Source: Microbacterium sp. Leaf320 (lineage in GTDB: Bacteria; Actinomycetota; Actinomycetes; Actinomycetales; Microbacteriaceae). From it: a DNA stretch of 64,000 nt. The position numbers and the translations under genes are program-made. Below, piece after piece: positions 46,165 to 54,793 of this stretch (position 1 is its first letter; each line of letters opens with the position of its first letter). The stretch lies in contig NZ_LMOD01000006.1 of NCBI RefSeq assembly GCF_001423485.1, forward strand, positions 62,001-126,000, given 5' to 3'. The notes under the pieces are model-generated. The model made no database searches. It had not been told where the DNA came from and saw only the letters and a list, made by a program, of their open reading frames with translations.

Positions 46165-47553
46165 ATGACGAACTTCATCGACCGGCGCGGCGCATCGCAT
46201 CCGCTCCCGGCCCCCGAGGCCGAGGCGCAGGTGCGTGCGGATGACCGCGGCCACGTCTTCCACTCCTGGAGCGCCCAGGGCCTGATCGACCCGCTTCCCG
46301 TCGCGGCGGGCGAGGGCTCGACGTTCTGGGACTACGCCGGCAACGCCTACCTCGACTTCTCGAGTCAGCTGGTGAACCTGAACCTCGGCCACCAGCATCC
46401 CGATCTCGTCGCCGCGATCCAGCAGCAGGCCGGGCGTCTGTCGACCATCCAGCCGGCGATGGCCAATGACGTGCGGGGCGAGCTCGCCCGACTGATCGTC
46501 GAGGTCGCGCCCGAGGGGTTCGAGAAGGTGTTCTTCACGAACGGCGGCGCCGAGGCCAACGAGTACGCGGTGCGCATGGCCCGCCAGTCGACGGGCCGCC
46601 ACAAGGTGCTGTCGATGTACCGCAGCTATCACGGGTCGACCTCGACCGCGATCTCGCTGACGGGTGACCCGCGGCGCTGGGCCAACGGCACTCCCGATTC
46701 GGGCGCCGTGCGCTTCTTCGGCCCCTACCTCTATCGCTCGCCGTTCCACGCCGAGACCCCGGAGCAGGAGTCCGAGCGCGCACTCGCCCACCTCGAGCAG
46801 ACGATCCAGCTCGAAGGACCCGCGACGATCGCCGCGATCATCATCGAGACCGTAGTCGGCACGAACGGAGTGCTCGTGCCGCCGCCCGGCTACCTGCAGG
46901 GCGTGCGCGAGCTGTGCGACCGCTACGGCATCGTCTACATCGCCGACGAGGTCATGGTCGGCTTCGGCCGTCTCGGCGAGTGGTTCGGCATCGACGCGTA
47001 CGACGGGCGCCCTGACCTCATCACCTTCGCCAAGGGCGTGAACTCGGGCTACGTGCCGCTCGGCGGCGTCGTGATCTCGGAGCGCATCGCGAAGGCGTTC
47101 GACACCACGCCGTTCGCCGGCGGACTGACGTACTCGGGCCACCCGCTCGCGTGCGCCGCGGGCGTCGCGACGTTCGAGGTGTTCCGCCGCGATGGCATCC
47201 TCGAGCGCGTGCGCGACCTGGGCGAGCGCATCGTCGAGCCGATGCTGCGCCGCTGGGTCGACACCCACCCGAGCGTCGGAGAGGTGCGCGGTCGCGGCCT
47301 CTTCTGGGCCGTCGAGCTCGTGCGCGACAAGGAGACGCGCGAGCCCCTGGTGCCCTTCAACGCGAGCGGAGCGGATGCTGCGCCGGTCGCCGCCTTCGCC
47401 GCCGCCGCGAAGAAGGCCGGCGTCTGGCCGTTCACGCACTTCAACCGGATGCATGTGGCACCGCCGCTCGTGATCACCGAAGACGACCTGGTGCGCGGTC
47501 TCGCCGTGCTCGATGAGGCTCTGTCAGTCGCCGACGAGGCCGCAGCGAGCTGA
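46165..47553 (+). CDS. Class III aminotransferase, omega-amino acid:pyruvate type
   Basis: This 462-residue PLP enzyme has VFFTNGGAEANEYAVRMARQ, the IVYIADEVMVGFGRLGEW Asp motif and the PLP Lys in LITFAKGVNSGYVPLGG. Its partner mmsA, 36 bases upstream, would use the product of beta-alanine or 3-aminoisobutyrate transamination. It differs clearly from the aminotransferase at 41600, so the two probably act on different amines. Confidence 0.92.
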   Translation: MTNFIDRRGASHPLPAPEAEAQVRADDRGHVFHSWSAQGLIDPLPVAAGEGSTFWDYAGNAYLDFSSQLVNLNLGHQHPDLVAAIQQQAGRLSTIQPAMANDVRGELARLIVEVAPEGFEKVFFTNGGAEANEYAVRMARQSTGRHKVLSMYRSYHGSTSTAISLTGDPRRWANGTPDSGAVRFFGPYLYRSPFHAETPEQESERALAHLEQTIQLEGPATIAAIIIETVVGTNGVLVPPPGYLQGVRELCDRYGIVYIADEVMVGFGRLGEWFGIDAYDGRPDLITFAKGVNSGYVPLGGVVISERIAKAFDTTPFAGGLTYSGHPLACAAGVATFEVFRRDGILERVRDLGERIVEPMLRRWVDTHPSVGEVRGRGLFWAVELVRDKETREPLVPFNASGADAAPVAAFAAAAKKAGVWPFTHFNRMHVAPPLVITEDDLVRGLAVLDEALSVADEAAAS

Positions 47554-47559
47554 CTGCGG

Positions 47560-47631
47560 CACGACCGGGGACGCGCGCCAGCGGCAGATCCCGGTCGTGT
47601 GGCACGACCCGCGCCGGAGCGGTGCGGGTCG
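47560..47631. terminator. Two tandem hairpins between convergent genes
   Basis: CACGACCGGG (47560-47569) pairs with CCCGGTCGTG (47590-47599), and CGACCCGC (47605-47612) pairs with GCGGGTCG (47624-47631). They fill the gap between the aminotransferase and the convergent GntR gene. No T-run is present. Confidence 0.7.
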
Positions 47632-47651
47632 AACTCGTGACCCGCTCGGAT

Positions 47652-48380
47652 TCAGATCAGGAATCCGCGCAGCAGCGCTTCGGAACCTGCGAGGTGATCG
47701 CGCATCGCGGCCTCCGCGGCGTCGGGGCGACCGGCGAGGATCGCGGTGACGATGCGCTCGTGCTGCTCGCCCGAATGCTGGATGTTGCGCGGCATCAAGG
47801 GGAACGTGTCGAGCCACGCGTTGACGTCGGCCCGATTCTCGGCGACGAGAGCGACGAGCGACGGGATGCCGGCAGCCTCGGCGATTGCGAGGTGCAGCAG
47901 GGTGTCGAGGCGCCGATACTCCTCGGGCCCGGCGGGCAGCGCGGCCTCGTGCCGCGCCCACAGGTCGGCGCGGGTCGCGGCATCCAGCGTCCGACTCGCG
48001 GCCGCGCGCACCGCCCCGGTCTCGAGCACCCGCCGCAGGCCCAGCACGTCGTCGAACTCGGCAGCGGTCACGGCCCCGGCATCCGAGGGCTGCGGCAGCG
48101 GGTCGGCGACGAACGTGCCGCCGTACCGCCCGCGCTTGGGCACCAGGTATCCGGTGTCCGCGAGCTCGCGGATGGCCTCCCGCACGGTGTCGCGGCTGAC
48201 GCCGAACGATGCCGCGAGCTCTCGTTCGGGCGGTAGGGACTCCCCCGGCGCGACGACGCCGAGGCGGATGGTCTGCACGAGTCGAGCGACCGCATCTTCG
48301 AGCGCGTTGCCTCGGCGCAGGGGCCGGTAGACGGCCCGGCGCACCTCGACGAGATCGCCGTCGGAAGGGTGCTCGCTCAT
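47652..48380 (-). CDS. GntR-family regulator, FadR subfamily
   Basis: This 242-residue regulator has the GntR winged HTH (PGESLPPERELAASFGVSRD, then TVREAIRELADTGYLVPKRG) and an FCD effector domain (DVLGLRRVLETGAVRAAA; LHLAIAEAAG; EHERIVTAILAGRPDAAEAAM). The ATG at 48380 gives a normal length. It is the last gene of the gamma-glutamylation operon, 34 bases after the SDR gene, and probably represses it in response to a pathway metabolite. Confidence 0.93.
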   Translation of the reverse strand: MSEHPSDGDLVEVRRAVYRPLRRGNALEDAVARLVQTIRLGVVAPGESLPPERELAASFGVSRDTVREAIRELADTGYLVPKRGRYGGTFVADPLPQPSDAGAVTAAEFDDVLGLRRVLETGAVRAAASRTLDAATRADLWARHEAALPAGPEEYRRLDTLLHLAIAEAAGIPSLVALVAENRADVNAWLDTFPLMPRNIQHSGEQHERIVTAILAGRPDAAEAAMRDHLAGSEALLRGFLI

Positions 48381-48414
48381 GCTTCTCAGCCTGTCACAGC
48401 GACATGAGCGCGGA

Positions 48415-49194
48415 TCACAGCGGGGTGACGTAGGCGTTGGTGATGCCGCCGTCGACGACGAAGGCACTCGCGGTGATGAACGACGAGTCGTCCGAGGCGA
48501 GGAACGCCACCGCGGCGGCCAGCTCCGACGGCTCGGCGAAGCGCCCCATCGGCACATGAACGAGTCGGCGCTGCGCCCGCTCGGGATCCTTGGCGAACAG
48601 CTCCTGCAGCAGCGGGGTGTTCACCGGTCCGGGGCACAGGGCATTGACGCGCACCCCCTGTCGCGCGAACTGCACGCCGAGCTCGCGCGACATCGCGAGC
48701 ACTCCACCCTTCGACGCGGTGTAGCTGATCTGCGAGGTCGCCGACCCCAGCAGCGCGACGAAGGATGCGGTGTTGATGATCGATCCCCGTCCCGCCGGCA
48801 CCATGTGGCGAAGCGCCGCACGGCTGCACAGGTACACGCTCTTGAGATTGACGTCCTGCACGCGATCCCAGGCCGGCAGCTCGGTCGTCTCGATCGAGTC
48901 GTCGTCGGCGGGCGAGATGCCCGCGTTGTTGAAGGCGATGTCGATGCGGCCGAACTCCTCGGCGACCCCGTCGAAGAGCGCGTTGACCTTGCCCTCGTCG
49001 GCGACGTCGACCGGACGGAATGCACCGCCCACCTCCGCGGCAGCCTTCTCTCCCGTGGCGGGGTCGACGTCGGCGATGACGACGAACGCGCCTTCTGCGG
49101 CGAACCGCTGGGCGGTGGCGAAGCCGATGCCGCTCGCGCCGCCGGTGATGATGGCGACGCGGTCCTTGAGGCGCTGGGTCAGATCGATGGTCAT
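48415..49194 (-). CDS. SDR-family alcohol dehydrogenase
   Basis: This 259-residue classical short-chain dehydrogenase has the NAD-binding TGGASGIGFA near residue 18, NNAG and the catalytic YTASKGG with its partner Ser region NTASFVALLG. It lies 31 bases downstream of the aldehyde dehydrogenase in the operon. An alcohol-to-aldehyde step is needed if the substrate is an amino-alcohol such as ethanolamine, so it may oxidise gamma-glutamylethanolamide; this is inferred from context. Confidence 0.92.
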   Translation of the reverse strand: MTIDLTQRLKDRVAIITGGASGIGFATAQRFAAEGAFVVIADVDPATGEKAAAEVGGAFRPVDVADEGKVNALFDGVAEEFGRIDIAFNNAGISPADDDSIETTELPAWDRVQDVNLKSVYLCSRAALRHMVPAGRGSIINTASFVALLGSATSQISYTASKGGVLAMSRELGVQFARQGVRVNALCPGPVNTPLLQELFAKDPERAQRRLVHVPMGRFAEPSELAAAVAFLASDDSSFITASAFVVDGGITNAYVTPL

Positions 49195-49225
49195 GTGTGT
49201 TCTCCGTTGCAGGTGGGGATGCGGG

Positions 49226-50587
49226 TCAGGATTCGTCGGTCGCGAAGAAGACGTTCTTCGTCTCGGTGAAGTGCTCGGCGGCGTCCGGTCCGAGCTCCCG
49301 CCCGAGGCCCGAGGCCTTCATGCCGCCGAACGGCGTCGCGTAGCGCACCGAGGAGTGCGAGTTCACCGACAGCACGCCGCTCTGCACTCCGCGCGAGACG
49401 CGCACCGCGCGACCGAGGCTCTCGGTCCAGATCGAGCCGGCGAGACCGTAGGCGGTGTCGTTCGCGAGACGGATCGCATCGGCCTCGTCGTCGAACGGCA
49501 TCACTGCGACGACAGGCCCGAACACCTCCTGCTGGGCGATCCGGTCGGACGGATCGGCCAGCACCACGGCCGGGGCGAACCAGAAGCCGTCGCCCTGGGG
49601 CGCGCTGCCCCGGAACGCGATGTTCGCATCGTCGAGGAACCCCGACACCGTGTCGCGGTGCGCCGCCGAGATCAGCGGCCCCATGTCGGTATCCGCGCTC
49701 GACGGGTCGCCCACCCGCCACGCCTTGACCGCCGGCTCGAGCAGTTCGAGGAACCGGTCGTACACCGAGCGCTGCACGAGCAGCCGGCTGCGCGCGCAGC
49801 AGTCCTGCCCGGCATTGTCGAACACCGACCCGGGAACGGCCGCGACGGCCTTCTCGAGATCGGCATCCGCGAAGACGATGTTGGCGCTCTTGCCGCCGAG
49901 CTCCAGCGTGACGGGCTTGAGCGCTCTGGCGCATCCGGCGGCCACCTCGATGCCGACCTCGGTCGAGCCGGTGAACACGACCTTGCGCACATCCGGATGC
50001 TCGACGAGTCGCTGCCCGACGACCGAGCCAGAGCCTGTGACGACCTCGAAGAGCCCCTCGGGGAGGCCCGCTTCGAGGGCGAGCTCGCCGAGGCGGATGG
50101 CCGTCAGAGGCGTGAGCTCGGCCGGCTTCAGCACCACGGCGTTGCCTGCGGCGAGCGCCGGCGCGAACGCCCATGCCGCGATCGTCATGGGGAAGTTCCA
50201 CGGCACGATGACCCCGACCACGCCGTACGGATCGTGGAAGGTGACGTCGAGTCCGCCCGCCACCGGGATCTGTCGACCCGAGAGACGCTCGGGGTCGGCC
50301 GAGTAGTAGTTGAGCACCTGGGCGACGTGACCGGCTTCCCACCGAGCGGAGCCGATCGGATGCCCGGAGTTCAGCACCTCGAGCTGGGCAAGCTCTTCGA
50401 CCGCGGCCCCGACCGTGCGCGCGAAGGCACGCAGCGCATCGGCCCGCGCGACGGGTGCGAGTGCCGCCCACCGGCGCTGAGCCGAGACGGCACGAGCGAT
50501 CGCGGCATCCGTCTCTCCGATGTCGGCGCGCGCGACCTCGCGGATCGCCGAGCCGGTCGACGGGTTGATGACTGTGAACGCGCTCAT
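49226..50587 (-). CDS. Aldehyde dehydrogenase (PuuC-like)
   Basis: This 453-residue enzyme has VPWNFPMTIAAWAFAPALAAGN, the Glu motif TLELGGKSAN and catalytic Cys in NAGQDCCARSRLL. The ATG at 50587 overlaps the amidase stop by ATGA. A start far upstream inside the amidase is rejected. Its place between a gamma-glutamyl ligase/amidase pair and an SDR suggests that it oxidises a gamma-glutamylated aldehyde to the acid. Confidence 0.93.
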   Translation of the reverse strand: MSAFTVINPSTGSAIREVARADIGETDAAIARAVSAQRRWAALAPVARADALRAFARTVGAAVEELAQLEVLNSGHPIGSARWEAGHVAQVLNYYSADPERLSGRQIPVAGGLDVTFHDPYGVVGVIVPWNFPMTIAAWAFAPALAAGNAVVLKPAELTPLTAIRLGELALEAGLPEGLFEVVTGSGSVVGQRLVEHPDVRKVVFTGSTEVGIEVAAGCARALKPVTLELGGKSANIVFADADLEKAVAAVPGSVFDNAGQDCCARSRLLVQRSVYDRFLELLEPAVKAWRVGDPSSADTDMGPLISAAHRDTVSGFLDDANIAFRGSAPQGDGFWFAPAVVLADPSDRIAQQEVFGPVVAVMPFDDEADAIRLANDTAYGLAGSIWTESLGRAVRVSRGVQSGVLSVNSHSSVRYATPFGGMKASGLGRELGPDAAEHFTETKNVFFATDES

Positions 50588-51336
50588 CGGGCGTCCTCCT
50601 TCCGCCGCGCGGCGAACGCGCGGGCCTGTGAGACGAGATCGGTGAAGAGCCGCCGGTCCTCGGCGTTCTCCTCGGGGTGCCACTGGACGCCGACGATATG
50701 ACCGACTGACGTGTCGACGAAGGCCTGCACGAGTCCGTCGTCGGAGTGCGCCGCCGCGACCAGCCCCTCGCCCAGGCGATCGACGCCCTGGTGGTGGTAG
50801 CTGTGCACCCGCATCTCGGTCTCGCCGATGATGTCGGCGAGGCGTGTGTCGGTCGACACCGCGACGTCGTTCTCGGCGAAGACTCCCCCGCCGATGCGGT
50901 ACTTCTCGGTACCGAGCGATTCGGGCAGATGCTGCTGCAGAGTGCCGCCGCGGGCGACGTTCACGAGCTGCAGACCGCGGCAGATGGCGAGCACCGGGAT
51001 GCCACGACGCTCGGCCGCCTGGAAGAGCGCGAGCTCCCACGCGTCACGGTCCACCCTCGCGGGGTCGGTGAGCGGATGCCGGTCCTCGCCGTAGAGCTCG
51101 GGGGCGACGTCCGCGCCACCCGAGAGCACGAGTCCGTCCATCCCCGAGATCGCCGCGTCCGCGGCATCCGGATCCTGGGGCGGGAGAAGAAGGGCGATGC
51201 CGCCGGAGGAGGTCACGCTCGTGAGGTACTGCTCCGGCAGGAACGCGGCCCTGACATCCCACACCCCCTGCTGCGCGCGCTCGAGATAGGTCGTGACGCC
51301 GATCAGCGGCGCGGGGTCAGAGGCGCTCGAAGCCAC
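50584..51336 (-). CDS. Gamma-glutamyl hydrolase of class I amidotransferase/peptidase C26 family (PuuD-like)
   Basis: This 250-residue enzyme releases glutamate from gamma-glutamyl amides. It has the catalytic Cys in LAICRGLQLVNVA near residue 119 and the HPE dyad in GVQWHPEENAE near the end, plus GLVLSGGADVAPELYG. It overlaps the ligase gene by 20 bases and the aldehyde dehydrogenase by four. It is the expected last enzyme of a gamma-glutamylation cycle. Confidence 0.94.
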   Translation of the reverse strand: MASSASDPAPLIGVTTYLERAQQGVWDVRAAFLPEQYLTSVTSSGGIALLLPPQDPDAADAAISGMDGLVLSGGADVAPELYGEDRHPLTDPARVDRDAWELALFQAAERRGIPVLAICRGLQLVNVARGGTLQQHLPESLGTEKYRIGGGVFAENDVAVSTDTRLADIIGETEMRVHSYHHQGVDRLGEGLVAAAHSDDGLVQAFVDTSVGHIVGVQWHPEENAEDRRLFTDLVSQARAFAARRKEDAR

Positions 51337-52672
51337 GGATGCGCTCCCAGTCGGTGACGGCCGCGTCGTAGGCTTCCACCTCGATGCGGGCCTGGTTCAG
51401 ATAGTGCTCGACCACGTCGTCGCCGAACGCCGCCCGCGCGATGGTCGATTCGCTGAACAGCTTCGCCGCCTCGCGCAGGGTGGTCGGCAGGTGGTCGACC
51501 GCATCCTCGTAGGCGTTGCCGGTGAATCGCTCGGGCAGCGGCAGTTCGTTCTCGATGCCGTGCAGACCGCCCGCGATGATCGCCGAGATCGCGAGGTACG
51601 GGTTCACATCTCCGCCGGGCACCCGGTTCTCGACCCGCAGCCCCGATCCATGGCCGACTACCCGCAGAGCGCAGGTGCGGTTGTCGATGCCCCAGGCGAC
51701 TCCGGTCGGGGCGAAGCTGCCCTTCGCGAACCGCTTGTACGAGTTGATGTTCGGCGCGAGCAGCAGGGTGAACTCCCGGAGCGTGGCGAGGATGCCGGCG
51801 ATCCAGTGCTCCATCACCGGGCTGAACCCGTGCTCGCCGTCTCCCGCCATGACCGGGGCGCCCGACTCATCCCGCAGCGACAGGTGGATGTGACAGCTGT
51901 TGCCCTCGCGCTCATTGAACTTGGCCATGAACGTGAGCGCCTGTCCGTGCTGCTCGGCGATCTCCTTGGCGCCGTTCTTGTAGATCGCGTGCTGGTCGGC
52001 GGTCTCCCGCACCTCCGCATAGCGGAATGCGATCTCCTGCTGGCCGAAGTTGCACTCGCCCTTCACTCCCTCGCAGTACATTCCGGCGCCATCCATGCTG
52101 TTGCGGATGTCGCGCAGCAGCGGCTCCATGCGGGTCGAGGCGAGCAGGTTGTAGTCGACGTTGTAGTCGGTCGCGGGTGTCAGCCCGTCGTACTTGCGCG
52201 CCCAGGCGTCGCGGTAGGTGTTGTCGAAGACGATGAACTCGAGCTCGGTGCCCGAGTACGCGATCCAGCCCCGCTCGGCGAGACGGTCGCGCTGGCGATC
52301 GAGGATCGCCCGGGGCGAGGGCCCGACGGGTTCGCCGTTCTGCCAGACGAGATCGGACATGACCAGCGCGGTGCCCTCGAGCCACGGGATGTTGCGCAGG
52401 GTCTCGACATCGGGCTTGAGCACCATGTCGCCGTAGCCGCGGTCCCAGCCCGACATCGCGTAGCCGTCGACGGTGTTCATGTCGACGTCGACCGAGAGCA
52501 GGTAGTCGCAGGCCTCGGCCCCGTGAGCCAGGATGTCCTCCTGGAACAGCCGCGCCGACACGCGTTTGCCGACCAGTCGCCCCTGCGCATCCGCGAAGGC
52601 CACGATCACCGTGTCGATCTCGCCGGCGGCGATGCCGGCATCCAGCTGTTCGATGCTCAGGTTGCCCGACAT
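51317..52672 (-). CDS. Glutamine synthetase-like gamma-glutamylamine ligase (PuuA/GlnA3/GlnA4 type)
   Basis: This 451-residue protein has the GS active-site elements: ELEFIVFD, GECNFGQQEIAF, FMAKFNEREGNSCHIHLSL, NINSYKRF and ENRVPGGDVNPYLA. The sequence around the substrate site differs from true GlnA, and the adenylylation Tyr loop is absent, as in ligases that join glutamate to putrescine (PuuA, GlnA3) or ethanolamine (GlnA4). It is the first gene of the operon with amidase, aldehyde dehydrogenase, SDR and GntR, and divergent from a permease. Which amine is used is not proved. Confidence 0.93.
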   Translation of the reverse strand: MSGNLSIEQLDAGIAAGEIDTVIVAFADAQGRLVGKRVSARLFQEDILAHGAEACDYLLSVDVDMNTVDGYAMSGWDRGYGDMVLKPDVETLRNIPWLEGTALVMSDLVWQNGEPVGPSPRAILDRQRDRLAERGWIAYSGTELEFIVFDNTYRDAWARKYDGLTPATDYNVDYNLLASTRMEPLLRDIRNSMDGAGMYCEGVKGECNFGQQEIAFRYAEVRETADQHAIYKNGAKEIAEQHGQALTFMAKFNEREGNSCHIHLSLRDESGAPVMAGDGEHGFSPVMEHWIAGILATLREFTLLLAPNINSYKRFAKGSFAPTGVAWGIDNRTCALRVVGHGSGLRVENRVPGGDVNPYLAISAIIAGGLHGIENELPLPERFTGNAYEDAVDHLPTTLREAAKLFSESTIARAAFGDDVVEHYLNQARIEVEAYDAAVTDWERIRGFERL

Positions 52673-52828
52673 CTGACGCTCCGTTCTCGTGCGGTGAAGC
52701 GATCGGCCGACCGGCTTCGCCCTCAGAGTAGATCACCTCGACGTTTAAAGGTAGACGAAACCACCATTGACTGTCACAATCGTCCGCAAGGTGCACCCGG
52801 CGCCTGCACGCATGCGAACGGAGAGCGG
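52673..52828. promoter_or_regulatory. Divergent promoter region of ligase operon and permease
   Basis: A locally AT-rich stretch near 52741-52790 contains TTTAAAGGTAGACGAAACC and TTGACTGTCACAA. On the minus strand GTGACA and TACCTT are 18 bases apart and may form the ligase promoter; on the plus strand TTGACT at 52779-52784 is a possible -35. Regulation by the GntR protein is likely here; no clear operator palindrome was picked out. Confidence 0.45.
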
Positions 52829-54376
52829 ATGTCCCAGCAGAGCAATGAATCCCGCAAGGTCGCCGGAGCGACCTATACACGCGCCGGGAGTGACTATTTC
52901 GAGAAACGCACCCTGAAGAGGTCGGCCGGAGTCTGGGGTCTGTGGGGGCTCGCAGTCGCCGCGGTGATCTCGGGCGACTTCTCGGGCTGGAACTTCGGCA
53001 TCGACTTCGCGGGCTTCGGCGGGATGCTCATCGCCTTCGCCATCCTCGTCGCGATGTACTACGGGATGATCTTCGCGATCGGCGAGATGGCGGCCGCGAT
53101 GCCGCACACCGGAGGCGCCTACTCGTTCGCCCGCTCGGCCATGGGTCCCTGGGGTGGACTCGTCACCGGCGCCGCCGAGACCATCGAGTACGTCGCGACC
53201 ACGGCGGTGATCGTCTACTTCTCGGCGTCGTATGCCAACGGCATCACGAGCGAACTGCTCGGCCTCGAGCTTCCCGGGTGGGTCTGGTACCTCATCCTCT
53301 ACATCGTCTTCATCGCCTTGAACTCCGCGGGCGCCGCGATCTCGTTCCGCTTCGCGATCATCGTGTCGGTGATCTCGATCGGGATCATCCTCGTCTTCTC
53401 GGCCATGGCGCTCTTCTCGGGCGCGTTCTCGTGGGATGCGCTGTGGGACATCGTCCCCGATGAGGGACAGACCGCATTCCTCCCGCACGGCGTCCTGCCG
53501 ATCCTGTTCGCCCTTCCGTTCGCGATGTGGTTCTTCCTCGGCATCGAAGAGCTGCCGCTCGCCGCGGAGGAGTCGCACAACCCGACCCGCGACATCCCGA
53601 AGGCGGGCTTCTGGGCCCGCGGCACGCTCATCGTCACCGGCCTCCTGGTGCTGTTCCTCAACACCGGCGTGATCGGCGCCGAGGCCACCGGCACCGCGGG
53701 GGAACCGCTGCTCGACGGCTTCCGCGCGATCGTGGGCGACCAGCTCGCCGCTGTGCTCGCACTCTTCGCCCTCATCGGCCTGCTCGCCTCGCTGCAGGGC
53801 ATCATGTTCGCCTACGGACGCAACATGTACTCGCTGTCGAGGGCCGGGTACTACCCGCGCTTCCTCTCGCTCACCGGCAAGCGACAGACGCCCTGGGTCG
53901 CCCTCACTGTGGGTGCGGCCATCGGCTTCGTCGCCCTGATCGTGCTCGACGTGCTCACCGCCGTCGACTCCGAGGGTGCGGGCACGGTGGCCGGGGCGAT
54001 CGTGCTGAACATCGCCGTGTGGGGCGCTGTCGTCGCCTACGGACTGCAGCTCGTGTCGTTCATCATCCTGCGCAAGAAGTTCCCGAACGTCGCTCGTCCG
54101 TACGTCAGCCCGTGGGGCATCCCCGGTGCGGTCATCGCGCTGGTGATCGCGGCACTGATCTTCGTGGGCTTCCTGCTGAACCCGACGTTCGGTCCGGCGA
54201 TCATCGCGATCGCGATCGTCTACGCGATCATCCTGCTCGGATTCGGGCTGTTCTTCCGGCATCGCCTCGTGCTCTCGCCCGAAGAGGAGTATGCCCTGTC
54301 AGGCGGCTCTCACGGCGACCCGCAGGCCGAGGGCTACGACGCGATGGAGGGTGAGGTCTTCGACGGCGGACGCTGA
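52829..54376 (+). CDS. APC-family permease, ethanolamine/amino acid type
   Basis: This 515-residue protein has about 12 helices with the APC segment RSAGVWGLWGLAVAAVISGD and GWNFGIDFAGFGGML near the N-terminus, MPHTGGAYSFARSAMG and GIEELPLAAEESHNP. These stretches resemble ethanolamine permeases more than GABA or putrescine permeases. It is divergent from the gamma-glutamyl ligase operon and probably imports its substrate. The ATG at 52829 follows GGAGAGCGG. Confidence 0.9.
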   Translation: MSQQSNESRKVAGATYTRAGSDYFEKRTLKRSAGVWGLWGLAVAAVISGDFSGWNFGIDFAGFGGMLIAFAILVAMYYGMIFAIGEMAAAMPHTGGAYSFARSAMGPWGGLVTGAAETIEYVATTAVIVYFSASYANGITSELLGLELPGWVWYLILYIVFIALNSAGAAISFRFAIIVSVISIGIILVFSAMALFSGAFSWDALWDIVPDEGQTAFLPHGVLPILFALPFAMWFFLGIEELPLAAEESHNPTRDIPKAGFWARGTLIVTGLLVLFLNTGVIGAEATGTAGEPLLDGFRAIVGDQLAAVLALFALIGLLASLQGIMFAYGRNMYSLSRAGYYPRFLSLTGKRQTPWVALTVGAAIGFVALIVLDVLTAVDSEGAGTVAGAIVLNIAVWGAVVAYGLQLVSFIILRKKFPNVARPYVSPWGIPGAVIALVIAALIFVGFLLNPTFGPAIIAIAIVYAIILLGFGLFFRHRLVLSPEEEYALSGGSHGDPQAEGYDAMEGEVFDGGR

Positions 54377-54397
54377 CCGGGGCGGAGGAGCGCGGTT

Positions 54398-54670
54398 CTA
54401 CTTGCGGTCGAAGTCGAACGCCTTGAGAAGCTCGGCGACAGCCTTGTCGCGCTCCTCCCCACCCTCGTCGAACATGTGCGTCACGTGCGTGCGCAGATGG
54501 TTCTCGAGCAGCAGACGGTTCAGCGACTCCAGCGAGCGCTGGATCGCGCGGGACTGCGTGATGATGTCCATGCAGTACTCCTCGTTCTCGATCATCCGCG
54601 CGACGCCGCGCATCTGACCCTCGAGGATGCTGGTGCGGTGCAGGGCGCGCTTCTTGATGTCTTCGATCAC
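54398..54670 (-). CDS. CsoR/RcnR-family metal-sensitive repressor
   Basis: This 90-residue all-helical protein matches the DUF156/CsoR family: KKRALHRTSILEGQMRGVAR, ENEEYCMDIITQSRAIQRSL and LENHLRTHV. The metal-site positions are Cys33, His58 and His62. CsoR copper sensors have Cys-His-Cys at these places; His at the third position is the RcnR-like pattern. The GTG at 54670 is six bases after a minus-strand TACCCT, so it is probably leaderless. No metal transporter gene is adjacent. Confidence 0.9.
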   Translation of the reverse strand: MIEDIKKRALHRTSILEGQMRGVARMIENEEYCMDIITQSRAIQRSLESLNRLLLENHLRTHVTHMFDEGGEERDKAVAELLKAFDFDRK

Positions 54671-54793
54671 GCTTCGAGGGTACTCGTGTCCTGCGCGTGT
54701 CAGTCCGAGAACGGGTTCAGCACCGACAGGCCGGGCGCGGACGGATCGCTGCACGCCGACCTCAGCGCGAACTCCGCGTGAAAGGATGACGTC

